64,000 bases of DNA from the NCBI GenBank assembly GCA_020746835.1, contig JAGPNK010000001.1:1488001-1552000 (forward strand), given 5' to 3'. The translations under genes and the position numbers were made by a program. Positions 33,913 through 45,038 of this stretch are shown piece after piece; the stretch's first letter is position 1, and each line of letters begins with the position of its first letter. The DNA is from Stachybotrys elegans (Eukaryota; Ascomycota; Sordariomycetes; Hypocreales; Stachybotryaceae). The notes beneath the pieces were generated by a model that ran no database searches, was not told the origin of the DNA, and was given only the letters and a program-made list of their open reading frames with translations.

Positions 33913-35142
33913 ATGGCCGCCATGCTAGAGTTCCGCACGCAGGGCTTCAATCCCTACGCCGTCAAGTACTCGCCCTACTACGACTCGCGCATCGCCGTCG
34001 CCGCCTCGGCCAACTTTGGCATCATCGGCAACGGCCGCCTCTTTGCCCTGGGCCTGACGGCCCAAGGCGTCCAGGTAGAGAAAACGTAACCGACTCCACC
34101 ACCATCAATCATCACCTCTTGGGGGAGGAGGGGTGTTTTCACATGTGAAGCCCAGGGTGCGATGCGACGTCATGTGCTGACCACGGCTTTTTTTTCCCCT
34201 TGCAGCTTCGACACCAACGATGCGCTCTACGACCTTGCTTGGTCCGAGATCAATGAGAATCAGCTTCTGGCCGCCGGCGGCGACGGCTCGCTGAAGCTGT
34301 TTGATCTCGGTGTCGACCAGTTCCCCATCATGAATTTCCACGAGCACAAGAGGGAAGCCTTCTCCGTGTGCTGGAACCCCGTCGTCAAGGACACCTTCAT
34401 ATCCAGCTCCTGGGACGGCACCGTGAAGCTCGTCAGTAGTGAAACGTTTCCTTTCTACTACCTACATGGCCGCTCCCGGTTTTCTTAGCTGACAGTCGGC
34501 CGTTAGTGGTCGCCAACGCGGAGCGAGTCGCTCAAAACCTTGCCCATTGGCAACTGCGCATATAGCGCTTCCTTCTGCCCTTCTAATCCCGCTCTCATCT
34601 CCGCCGTGTCCTCCGATTCCCACCTCCGAATATTCGATCTCCGAACCCCCAACGCCGCCAGGTACCACCTCATATCCACTATCCCCGTCCATGCTGGCCC
34701 TGGCCCCGGTCCTGGTGGTGCGCCGCCCGCCGAGGTGCTCACCCACGACTGGAACAAGTACAAGGATACAGTCATTGCGACGGGCGGCGTGGATAAGGTG
34801 CTGAGGACATTTGACATTCGGAACCCGACCGGTGGTCCCCTCTCCGTCATGGCAGGGCACGACTACGCCGTGCGGCGACTGGCCTGGAGTCCTCACTCTA
34901 GCGACGTCCTCATTAGCGGGAGCTACGATATGACTGTCCGGCTCTGGAACGACGGCGGTGCCATGCCTCAAGCATCGCCGGCCAGCCCACAGATGGGCGC
35001 CCAACTGGGCGTCATGAACCGACACACCGAGTTCGTCACGGGCGTGGATTGGTGTCTGTTTGGCGCTGGTGGCTGGGTCGCTTCGGTCGGTTGGGATGAG
35101 AGAGTGCTGCTATGGGATGCCAATCTCCTCATGGCACGCTGA
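33913..35142 (+). CDS. PEX7: Peroxin-7, PTS2 import receptor
   Basis: A 344-residue WD40 protein in three exons (33913-34085, 34206-34431 and 34507-35142). PEX7 binds N-terminal PTS2 signals in the cytosol and, with a PEX20-type co-receptor in fungi, delivers cargo such as thiolase to peroxisomes. The N-terminus reads LEFRTQGFNPYAVKYSPYYDSRIAVA, matching the PEX7 family. WD repeats are visible at LYDLAWSEIN...GSLKLFDL, REAFSVCWNP...WDGTVKLW, YSASFCPSNP...SHLRIFDLR, and further copies ending KVLRTFDIR, MTVRLWND and RVLLWDA. The first intron is 120 bp and the second 75 bp; both preserve the WD40 frame. The start at 33913 is an ATG in good context, with a second in-frame ATG three codons later. 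Confidence 0.95.
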
Positions 35143-35550
35143 GCATGAGCCTGGCTCCGGTTCCACGAAGACAAGGGCTCTACAGGAGTATGTCTGCACA
35201 GGCTGGCAATCAAGTCAACTGCTCGGGGTAGTTTGGTTTAACTGCATGGTAATGTATTAGGGGAGTTGTAGATGTCGCACGCACCCTAAAGATAAGTTGC
35301 GCGGCTCTCATTCTAATATACACAAATCCGTCTTAAACGTACATATCCTCAAATCTTACATCCTCAACCCTCCCGTGGGCCAAGCAGGCAAAAAAAAATC
35401 TATCAATCAAGTAGTTGGTGGTTCCCGTGCGCCTAGCGATTCCTCATACCCCATGGTTTGAATACAGTCCAGGCCGGCCTGGGTTTGGCTGCCTCGGTTT
35501 TTCTTTTTGTCGTCTTCCCATTCCGTTGCTTCTTCATTGATCATGCCGCT
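35143..35550. other. Intergenic region between convergent PEX7 and DEAD-box genes
   Basis: A 408 bp gap holding the two facing 3' untranslated regions. It is AT-richer than the flanking exons. I see no further feature. Confidence 0.6.
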
Positions 35551-37529
35551 TTAGAAGCTGCTGTCTCCAAAACCGCCACGGCCACCACGGCCTCCTCGGC
35601 CACGGTCTCGGCCGCCGTGGTCATCACGTCGAATGTTTCGTCGCATCTCGCTGAAGGGATCAGAGGACTCTCGGTTCCTGTCACGGCCACCGAAGCGACG
35701 ACCGGAATCGCGACCGTCTCGGCCAAAACCACGGTCGCCACGGTCAAATCGCTCACCCGCCGGTCTAATGGTAAGGTTGGTGTTGAGCAAGTTACGCTTC
35801 GCGGCAAAGGCGTAGGATACCGCGGGGGGGCTGGCCAAGCCCAGGCGCTTGGTAGCCCAATCGTTCAAGTCATCGATGAGCACGGCCGGGTTATATGTCT
35901 GCGAGCTCACCATGACGCCATATGCGTCCTCAAAAAGCTCCGGGGCAACATGGCGCGAGGCCTGAGCCACCACCTTGCGAGCGTTCTCGGCCTCTGGGGT
36001 TTGAGATGAGGCGTTGGCACACTCGAGCGACTCATTCTTCTGAATGGGAAGGCCTTGCAGTTCACGTCGGGCTGTGTTGGTGTTGAGGGGGGGCAAGAAG
36101 AGCCAGCCCTCGCCATCCTTGTTCTGTCGACCAGTGCGGCCAAGACGATGGATGTACGTCTCACGGTCTCGGGGGGTGTCAATCTGGATGACGTGCGTGA
36201 CATCGGGGAAATCCATTCCTCTGGCAGTGACATCAGAAGACAGGAGAATAGCCGACCTCGACTTTCGGAAGCCATCGGCGGCCCTGAATCGCGCATTCTG
36301 CATCATCTTACCCGAGATGTGGTAGGTTCCAGCCCTGAGCTCGCCGGATTGTCTAAGGTTGTCAAACACGGCTCCCAGGTAGTCCACAGTGGCACTGTTG
36401 TTCAGGTAGACGATAGCCTTGAAAGGACGCATCGAAGGATCACTGTTCCTCTTGGCGATTTCGCGGCTGATGAGCTCGTAGAGACTGGGCACCACATCAC
36501 CCCAGCCATCAATGGCCACCATATTTTGAGGAATCTTATCGTGGGTGAGCGTCTCGTTTTCGCCAATGGTTTGGACAAACTCGAAGTCGTCCTGGCGGAC
36601 CATGTTTCGGGCAAGGCGGATAACGTTGTCGGGGATAGTGGCCGACACCAGCATGGTCTGGCGAACATGCTCGCTCGGCTTGGGCAGGTGGCTAAGAATG
36701 TCGTTGAGCTCCCTCTCGAAGCCGACGTCGAGCATGCGGTCGGCCTCATCCAGAACCAGGGCGTCGAGGTTGGGGGCAGCGACGCCTGACGCATCGTCCT
36801 CCAGGAGATCGTTCAGGCGACCCGGGGTGGCAACCAAGAGATGGCATCCCTCGCGTTGCATCTTCATCAGGGAGAATCGCTTTGCGGTGCCGCCCACGGC
36901 GGTCTGGACTACTATGCCAGTGCGGGCGGCCAGTCTGCGAGCCTCGACGGCGATTTGCTCCGCAAGTTCACGGGTCGGTGACAGAACAATGCCACGGACG
37001 TCGTCAATGGATGCAGTTCGCTTTGCTGATCGATTGGCCAAAGTGGGGTCTTGCGTGAGCATACGCTGGAAGATGGGCAGGAGGAAGGCGAGCGTCTTTC
37101 CGGTACCGGTTCTGGCCTGTGCCACACTGCAAATCGGTTAGCAAGGGTTGCGGGGGAGAGGGGGGTAGATGAGAAAGCATACATATCGCTACCCTTCAGC
37201 GCAGGATGAATAGTCTTGGCCTGAACGGGAGACATGTGCTCATATCCCATGTCGGTATCGATGGCTCGGAGAAGGGTAGAGTCGACGCCGTGCTCCTCGA
37301 GGGAGCGGAACGAGACGGGGGCCTCGGAGCCCTGTGAGCTGCTGACGGCAGCCGCCTCGGCGCTGTAGGTTCTGATGGCGTGGGCAACGTTCTTCAGAGG
37401 TACGCTGAGGGGAGAGGCATGGCCGATGGCACTGCGCGCCGCGGGGACAGCAATGCGAGAGCGAAGCATCGAGGCCGTAGCCACGGTGCCAGCCTGCCTT
37501 GCGCAGCGCTGGAAAACCTGCCTAAACAT
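35551..37529 (-). CDS. Mitochondrial DEAD-box ATP-dependent RNA helicase (MSS116-like)
   Basis: A predicted 640-residue RNA helicase in two exons (37183-37529 and 35551-37126, 56 bp intron). The first 55 residues (MFRQVFQRCARQAG...) are Arg/Ala/Ser-rich with almost no acidic residues, a typical mitochondrial presequence. Visible motifs: Q-motif region MGYEHMSPVQAKTIHPAL, motif I ARTGTGKT (120-127), PTRELAEQ, VATPGRL, DEAD at 242-245, SAT at 277-279, SSDVTARGMDFPDV, and HRLGRTGR at 442-449. The last 50 residues are Arg/Gly-rich (RGG-type), suited to RNA binding. Proteins of this type assist splicing, RNA turnover and translation in mitochondria. The MSS116 assignment rests on the layout and is less certain than the family. 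Confidence 0.93.
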
Positions 37530-38316
37530 GGCGAAGGATGAAGGGGAGATTAGGATGATGGTAGGATTAATTGAGAAAGAGGATGGTGAAGAAAAGGAAT
37601 GATGGTGAAGAGGAAAAGAAGGAGTGTAAATGGAGGTGCGGTTGATGGAATGCGATGCAGCACAAGAAATTTCTCGTGGCGATACGCTGTGTTTAAGAGT
37701 AAAATCAAGCACGTATATAAATTGGCAGACGCGTATAAGTAGGTTGCGACGAGAATTTTTCTCCCCTACTTTTTTTTTCTTCTCCCCTTTCGCCTATCAG
37801 CACACTTTCTATAGTGAGACTAACCCCAGAAATGCCTAGCCCCTCAGCTAGGTCTCCGCTCTTATCATTATCGATAAGGTCCAGAAAGAATAATGGGACG
37901 ATTTTCTCCAAAGGGTGTTTCTTGTCTTCGAGATCTTTCGAGATTGAAAATGAAGCATGAGATGGTGGGAGCATGATTTTCTATATCTGCATGGGCTAGC
38001 GATTATACGGATGCTGGACGGTCACTCACAAACCACCACAAAAAAAAAAAAAGAAGAAGAAAAAAGGGGGGGAAAGGAAAAAAAGTCAGCCAAAATCCCC
38101 TCGCTCCTGCTTCTATCTGGTGGCGGCATCAACAACCTGCGTTTTCCCTCACACTACTAGGTAGGCAGCCAGGCAGATAGTTGTAATCAGGAGCAACATT
38201 CGCGCCCAAGTCATCATTCGTTAAAAGTCTACCTCTATATCCCATCCAACTCCAAGCATTTAAAACCAGACAACCTTAAAAAGAAAGGATGATGAAGGAG
38301 AAGAGCTGAATTACCG
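37530..38316. other. Intergenic region upstream of the DEAD-box gene
   Basis: A 787 bp gap between two minus-strand genes. It has T- and A-rich tracts (37771-37790 and 38038-38085) and no coding signal. The part next to 37529 is the likely helicase promoter. Confidence 0.55.
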
Positions 38317-39365
38317 TCAGGTCTCGACAATCACCAGCCCTTCCCTAACACCGTCCGAGATTCCACGCGTAATCCCATCGATGGTCCATATGAGAATGTC
38401 AGACAGGGCGCGGCCTACCCTTCCGTCATTCAAGTTACACATCCTCTCCGTCAGTATGGCGCCCGACCTCCCAACAGTCGTGGCCAGCTCCATGCCGTGG
38501 CCAACGAGCCTCTCCGAAACCTTGTACTTGCGCTCCATCTTGGCCGCGTAGTTGACGCACAGCAGCAGGTATGGGAGCAGCATGTGAAGCAGCAGCACAA
38601 CGTTGACCACGACCGTCTGCACTGTCCGGTGCAGCATCGTGCGCGAGTGGCCCGGCTTGGAGTGGCCCGCGCTGGCCGTGTATTCGCCCTGGTTCAGCGT
38701 CTGCGGCAGCGCGGATCGCAGCTGGTCGACTTCCCGCGTGTTGAGGTCTTGCGGAAGGCCCTTTAATAGATACGTCAGGCCGTCCATGTATGCCTTTCGC
38801 TCGAAGGCGCTGTTCTCGTCATCCATGCTGTACTGGTAGCCGTCCATGGACACATTCACAAGTCCCGCGCCTGCAAGCTGTCAGCTACGCTGCCGCGTCT
38901 GGGGTTTTGGTTCGGGTTCGTCAAGTTCTCACCCTGTCGAGCAAACTTCCAATGGATGCCAGAGGCGGCCCTCCCCGAAGCGCCGTCCTGTCGGCGAGGC
39001 AGCGGCGGTGGTCGAACGGTCAGCTCATCTACGGTGATGCCATCGGGATCCTCGGTCACTACGCGGCCCTTGGTCAAAGCCAGAGCATCCGTGTCCGAGA
39101 GTGGCCGCACCCGTCGGCGAGGGGGGCAGGGCGTCGAGGTGCCAGACGACACCGAGGAAGGCGACGGTTCGTCGACAATGTCATTGGTGCGTAGATTGTA
39201 CAGGCTACTGCTCCGGCGTAGCGAGCGGAAAGGATTGATGCGCGACTGCAGCGAAGCGGGCAGCATGCTGATGACTGTGGATATGCGGCTCTCTGTAATC
39301 TCCCACTTGATCTCCTCGAAGACGGCGACAGGCGGCTTGTATACGGGACTCATAGCTTTAAACAT
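38317..39365 (-). CDS. Uncharacterised fungal protein with one membrane segment
   Basis: I do not recognise a named domain. Two exons (38933-39365 and 38317-38870, 62 bp intron) give 328 residues. The N-terminal third starts MFKAMSPVYKPPVAVFEEIKWEITE; a second start four codons on is equally plausible. The middle is Ser/Pro/Arg-rich and probably disordered. The C-terminal third has a strong hydrophobic helix (TVVVNVVLLLHMLLPYLLL, about residues 225-245). After it comes a well-ordered looking region with several Gly and Arg residues (KVSERLVGHGMELATTVGRSG), ending in EGLVIVET. The in-phase intron and consistent codon use support a real gene. Endomembrane location is inferred from the single hydrophobic segment. 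Confidence 0.8.
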
Positions 39366-40592
39366 CTCACGCCTCGGGCGAGAGGGAGAGGGATGAGACG
39401 GTCTTTTTTGGATCGGGAGGCCCTTTGGCGGTGGGCGCTGACGGCGGCGGCTACGGCGACGGCAACGGGATGGAGGAAGGGAGGGTAGCCAAGTGCGGAA
39501 CAACGAAGCCGGCTATGGTTGATCGATCTCTAGCAACGCTTAGAGCGCACCTTAGTGCCGGTGATGTCAGGGTGAGGAAGAGCACTTGCAGACTAGCCAG
39601 CTAAATGTCCTCCTCGTGCGCGATCCGGGTCCGTCCTCAACGAACGAGGCTGGTCGCGGGTCCATGAGGATAATGCATGCTTCGCCTTGCATAATGCCGC
39701 TTTAGGGCACATTGTGGGATGTGTGGGTGCAGTGGGGGAACAAAAGTTAAAACCATGCTACCTACAAGCAGAAAGAGGAAGTCATCTCGAGCAGTTTTTT
39801 ACGCCCCATGACTGACTGGCTGGCTGGCTGACTGGCTGAATCCGACCGTGTCTTACAACCCGCTGTCTCACCTACGCTCGCAGATATCTTCCCCAGGGCC
39901 GTATATCCCACCACGAAATTATGCTAGCACTTACCGTCCCTTATCACCGCCGGCTTCTTGAAGGCAAAGAGCCTCCCGGATCCGCCAAAGACTGACATGA
40001 CCCATGGATGAAGCTCGCAAAAGGCGGCGCTGCGACTAAGCCCAACACGGCACCCTTGTTCCCGCGCAGAACCCTGCCAGTATTCAACAGAATTATAACG
40101 CTCTAGCATGTGAAAGCGCTGGGCCCCGTCAGGGACGAATCCGAGCACCATGGCGGCCAACGGCGGTGGCGACTGCATTTCTCCCATGTGCCCATTCATT
40201 AATGCGCCATGACCCAGTCACGATGCGCCGTGGCATGCACTGGCCCAGATACGCCCCATGATTAGCTGGGCCATTCTGGGCCATCAAAGCTTGTCGGCAG
40301 CGGACGTCCGATCGGCCCTCATCGACTCGCGTCTCGGCATGCATGAGATGGAGCAACCTACTAGGTAAGCAGAGGTAAGGTAGTCATGGAGGGGCTGGGT
40401 TGGTCGTCTTCTTTGTCCAACCAGAATCAAAGTCAATCAATTGGCACAATGCCTTCAAACGCGATGATAAATAAACAATGGTTCCGGCAGAGACCCATGC
40501 CGCCTATTCCTGTCGTAAATCCATTCCGTGCCCTTCCGACTCCGCTGATAGTATGCGTCGTAAACAATTTGTACAAACCCCGTGCATCTCAC
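39366..40592. other. Intergenic region with CTGG repeats
   Basis: A 1.2 kb gap between two minus-strand genes. A run of CTGG/CTGA units lies at 39811-39838. A 91-codon minus-strand ORF (39924-40199) has no recognisable feature and is not called. Confidence 0.55.
39811..39838. repeat. CTGG/CTGA tetranucleotide repeat
   Basis: Seven imperfect four-base units in the region upstream of the membrane-protein gene. Confidence 0.75.
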
Positions 40593-43500
40593 TCATAGCA
40601 TGTCCTTGCTCATCTCGTAGGACCAGCCTCCCTCCCGCCTCAGCTTCTCTCGCGCCGCCATATCCTTTCTGATGTCATCCTCTGTCAGTCGGTCAGAGCC
40701 GCTCCAGTTGGCACTAGACGTCCTGGCTCGGAACTTGTGCCACTTGTCCTTGCTCTTGTTGAACACCTCCTCCATGTTCAGAGGTGCCGGAGGCCCAAAG
40801 ATGCTGGACGGATCCATCGATTCCTGCTCCCTTAGTGCTCGTCGAAGGTCCGGAGAGTCTGCCCACGAGGCAATAGTGCCGCCGTGAGCCTCGTCCTCGT
40901 CCTCATCTTCGTCGTCCGTCTGAATCTCCGGCAGCTCGATTGATTCTCCATTCTGGAATCTCGGCGACGACCTCTGCGCTGACTTGGCCGCCGACTTGAT
41001 GTTGTTCAAAGCACCAGGTCTTGCCGGCGTCTTGTACGAGGATCCAGCCGGGTTCGGGTTCGGTGCGAACGGAATGGCCCCCTTGGATATCTGCGCCATG
41101 TCCAGAGGGTGTGCCGCCTTGGTCTGGTTGTTGTGCTGGGCCTTGACAGTGGCCTTGAAAAGGTCTCGCGTCGCGCTGGGCGGCGCAGCCGAGTATCCGC
41201 TCTGGAATACCGACTTTCCAGGAACATCCTATACCATTTGTTAGCATCTTCATCGCTTCTGCTTCTCGCATGTCCATGTCAGCGTACCTTCTTGAAGCCG
41301 CCAGACGGGCGAACAGGTGGGCCCTTGATGTTCGGTGCGTAGCTCATTTCGAGATCCTCGTCAAACTCTTCGCTCGTGCGTCGGCGCTTCGAGTCCTTAG
41401 CCTGGTAGCTTGGTCCGCCTCGGGACGGTGGGCGCTTAGCATGGCCATCTTCGCTGTACTCGCCCGGTACCGGTCTCTTGGCGCCAGCCTTGACACTGCT
41501 TGACAGAATGGCATTGACCGGTCGGCCGGTGTCGTCTTGACGCTGACCGCCGGCCGTCATCCTCGACGGCGGGCGAACCTGCCCCTCGGCTCTCTGAGCC
41601 GCGGAACCACCGTCATGTGCGTTGTTCACCTGTGATCTGATGGCTGGCGGCGGGGCCCTGGTTTGCTTCGCCCGTTCAATGGCCGCCTGGCGTTGTGCCG
41701 TCTTCTTTGCCTCGGCCGCTTGCTCTGCCTCCTTCTGTCGCTGCTGCTCTTGCTTGCGCTGCTCTTCTGCCGCTGCTGCCGCTCGCTTTCGCTCCATCTC
41801 GGCCTTGGCCTCTCGTCGCCGCTGTGCTTCCCGTTCTTCCTGCTCTCTCTTCTTTGCCAAAGCATCCGCCGCCTTGGGCCGACCCGTCGAAGACACGGAA
41901 CTCTTCAGGCTTTGCGTTGAGGCCTTGTGCTGGAGGGATGCCTTGCTTGCCTTGGTCACTAGCTGATGCCCAGCTGCTTGGGATACCGAAGAGCCGCGAT
42001 TGTGCATAGCCCCGGCAGCAGGATGAAACTGTGAGTGCTGGGATCCCGTGTTGACCCTGATGACAGTGGGCGCTTGCTTAGCCTTGGTAAGGGCTTCCTT
42101 GGCGGGCTTCACGGGTCTCTTGGAATCATTGTTTCGCATCGACTGTGCTGGTCCAGCGGATCGGGGAACGGAGGGAGGAGGCATCGAGCTCGGTACATCC
42201 TGCATCTCCACATCCCTAACGCCGCCATCGTGCTCCTCCTCAGCCGGCTTGTTCTTACGGGGGCTGGTTCGCACTGGCTTGGGCGTCTCCTTGACCATCG
42301 GGGGCTCGTTCTGCGGCTTTGATGCCATCTGCTTCTCCAAAGCCATGGCCTTTTCCTGCTCTTTGCTGAAGACGCGCGTCTTCTCACGCTCCTTCTCTCG
42401 GGCTTGTTCGAGTTTCTCCATCTGATCCGCCATCCGCTTGGCTTCTTTCTCTCGCCTCTTCTCTTCCTTCTCCCGCTCGACAGAGGCTCGTGTCCGACGT
42501 CCAGCAGGGCGTGAGGGGCTCTTCTCGTGGTCTCGAAGCTGAGAACTAGGCTGAGCCTTGGGCGACTGGGGGATGGCCCTGGCCAGAGACTCTGAGGAGA
42601 GTGAAGGGTAGAGACCAAGTCGAGTGGTGGATGGGGATAGCAAAGAAGCCTTGCCTTCGGCACTGATCGCTGCTCCGCTTGCCAGGAGGCCTCGAGAGAA
42701 TTTCAGAACAGAAGACATCTTGTTCTTAACCTGCTTCAGAGGGCTGTCGCGAAAGCTCCGGGCGGGTGACTTGGGTGGACTGTCCAAGTCCGCAACAGCA
42801 CTTGTAGGGAGGTTCGCCAATGTATTTGCCCGCACAAGTGGTGCATCATGCACAAATTCGCTCGAAGTTCCGGCCAACGGAATAGATACTGAAGAGGACG
42901 CGTGGTGACCATGAACCGGGGGGGCGCGACTTGTCGGCTGGCCCCGGCCGGGCGTAGTAGGTGCTTGTGGTTCTACATCCAGATCCGATCCGCCAATCGT
43001 AGATTTTCCATGGATCTCCTCCATCACGTCGGTGGTATGGCTCTTAGCCAGCACTGGTCTCGCTGCTTCCGATCGAGAAACGGTAGCGGGAGGTTCAATC
43101 CAGTCATCTTCGTCTTCATCCTCGGGGAAAGCTCCTGGCGTCGTGGTGGTGATTTCTTTCCTAGGAGAGGGCGACTTGAGCGCGGGGGCCTGTGAATTGG
43201 CAACGTTCGGCGCTGCTGAGGCATTGACCATGGATCTGGACTGCCTGTGTGTGTTGGACTGGGTCTTTCCCAACATGCTGATCTGATCTTGTAACCGTTG
43301 TGTGTATGTTTTGTTGTGGTTCAGAGCGACGTTTTCCTTTGCATCACGTGGAGGCGAGGGCTTATCGACATCCATCGGATCGTCGTCACCATCTTCCGCA
43401 AGATCGTGCTTAGCAAGATTGCCGAGGCTCTTGCCTCCGGTAGGTCTGTTGTAATAGCTCGTCCTGTTATTATCAAGGTGACTTGTGCGTGAGACTCGAG

Positions 43501-44567
43501 CACCAATGCTCTTGCCGGCTGCGAGCGGTTCTCTGGCTGGGAGTGAGGCAAAGTTGAGACTGCTCTTTCGGACCATTGGGCGGATTGGGCTGGAGCCGTC
43601 AGATGGAGAACGAGCTTCGTTGGGAGACGATAGGATATCGGGTTGCTGAGGAGGCTCGACAGCCTGTGTGCTCTCCTTTGGCTCGGCTGGGGGAGAGGAC
43701 ATCATGGGTGAGGAAGGCTCCTCGGAGGCCGGCTCTTGGAGTTCTGATGATGGACCAGCGACTTCACGGGGCTGGATGGCTGCGGCGGGCTGAAGAACGC
43801 GCATCGTCTGTTCCTCTCTAGCGGTCTGGAACGTCCTCGTGGGGGAGTCGAATCCAGTGGGCTTGGTAGGGCTTTGTTTCGAGCTCAAGGGCTCGGCTTG
43901 GCTCGGCTCTTCTTCCTGGAGCTGGTCCAGCTGCGATTCGAAAGGCTGAGTGCTCATGACCACGTCCGCGCCTCCATTGTCCTGGCTTCCAAAGTAACCC
44001 GAGTCCTGAGTCGCCCCGTGGGCCATATTGGTTCCGGCAGGCTTGGGTGAAAACATTTGTCTAAGGGGAGAATGCATCTTGATTGGGCTGACTGATTTCG
44101 CGACTGATGCCAAGACTCGCGGAGACTGTACGTGGTTGGGCGCCGGTGTTCGGTTTGAAGGGCCATTAGAAGTAGGAGCGAAAACGTCGGACAACGGCTG
44201 GGATTGTTAGCCTCTTGATCCATCATCCCCGGATAGCATGCTCACCACTCGCGCCTCGGACGCGTTTGCTTTCCGAATTGTCCTAGGAGTCTTTCCACGA
44301 AGCTTTCCAGGCGTTTTGAACGTTTCGGCCAAGTTACTAGAACCGTGTGAGCGCATATCCGTGGGACAGGGCAGAGCAGGTACACGCGTACATTTCGTTT
44401 TCGTCGAAGATACCAGCCATGTGCTCGTTAAGCCAGTCCATCTCATTCCGCGCCGAGTACGAGAACTCCTCGACTTCCGTCTGCGTAATCTGAAGAGCTG
44501 AAGAGCGCTCCTCGGATATCCACGCCGCCGATCCGACCTGAGGGCGCGGCCCTCGCATTGCCGCCAT
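40593..44567 (-). CDS. INCENP/Sli15 homologue, chromosomal passenger complex scaffold
   Basis: A predicted 1270-residue scaffold that would activate Aurora kinase and place it at kinetochores and the spindle midzone. Four exons: 44392-44567, 44246-44336, 41288-44197 and 40593-41228; introns 48-59 bp. The N-terminal ~90 residues (SAAWISEERSSALQ... to FKTPGKLRGKTPRTIRK) would bind survivin/borealin partners. The long middle is Ser/Pro-rich with many SP/TP sites. Residues about 861-935 form a highly charged Arg/Glu/Ala helix (KREQEEREAQRRREAKAEME), matching the INCENP single-helix region. The C-terminal IN-box is visible around residues 1180-1215 as SWADSPDLRRALREQES...DPSSIFGP...NMEEVF, followed by WSGSDRLTEDD. 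The start at 44567 is chosen because it lies closest to the conserved region; 44651 is an in-frame alternative. Head-to-head with SMC2. Confidence 0.92.
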
Positions 44568-45038
44568 GTTTGTTGGGTAGAGTCGCGAGCTGCGGAAAGA
44601 GGCGCGGTAGTTTCGATGAATAGCGTCCCCAAGTATCCGGTAGTGTATCAAAAGAAATGGGCAAGGCTATTACCGAGGCATTGCAAAGATGAAGGACAAA
44701 GGCGATGTTGACGATGTTGGTCAAGAAGAACTGATGTCCAGGTCCAATAGCGGATGCCAGTAGGTCATTGTTTTGATGTGCGCCGAAAGGGGTTAGCGCG
44801 ATGCGATAGTGGGGAAGGCTCCAAGTCGCGTTCTTCAAGCACCCATGCCTGCCAGTTCTGTGCCAGGAGGGTCAGGCATGGCACGTGATTCTGCACGTTG
44901 AGATAATGCTTATCAGATACTAAACACGACTTGTTTACTTCATGTCGCGTATCCAGGTTACCCCACGACAGGAGCGACTAATCGCAGGAGCACCACACAA
45001 AAAGAGCGTCGCCGTCGCCGTCGCCCAACAGCGCCAAT
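44568..45038. promoter_or_regulatory. Shared promoter region of the INCENP and SMC2 genes
   Basis: A 471 bp gap between two divergent mitotic-chromosome genes. Three GTCGCC-type units lie at about 45008-45026, just before the SMC2 start. A CACGTGAT element occurs near 44882. I see no clear MluI cell-cycle box. Joint regulation is inferred from the arrangement. Confidence 0.6.
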
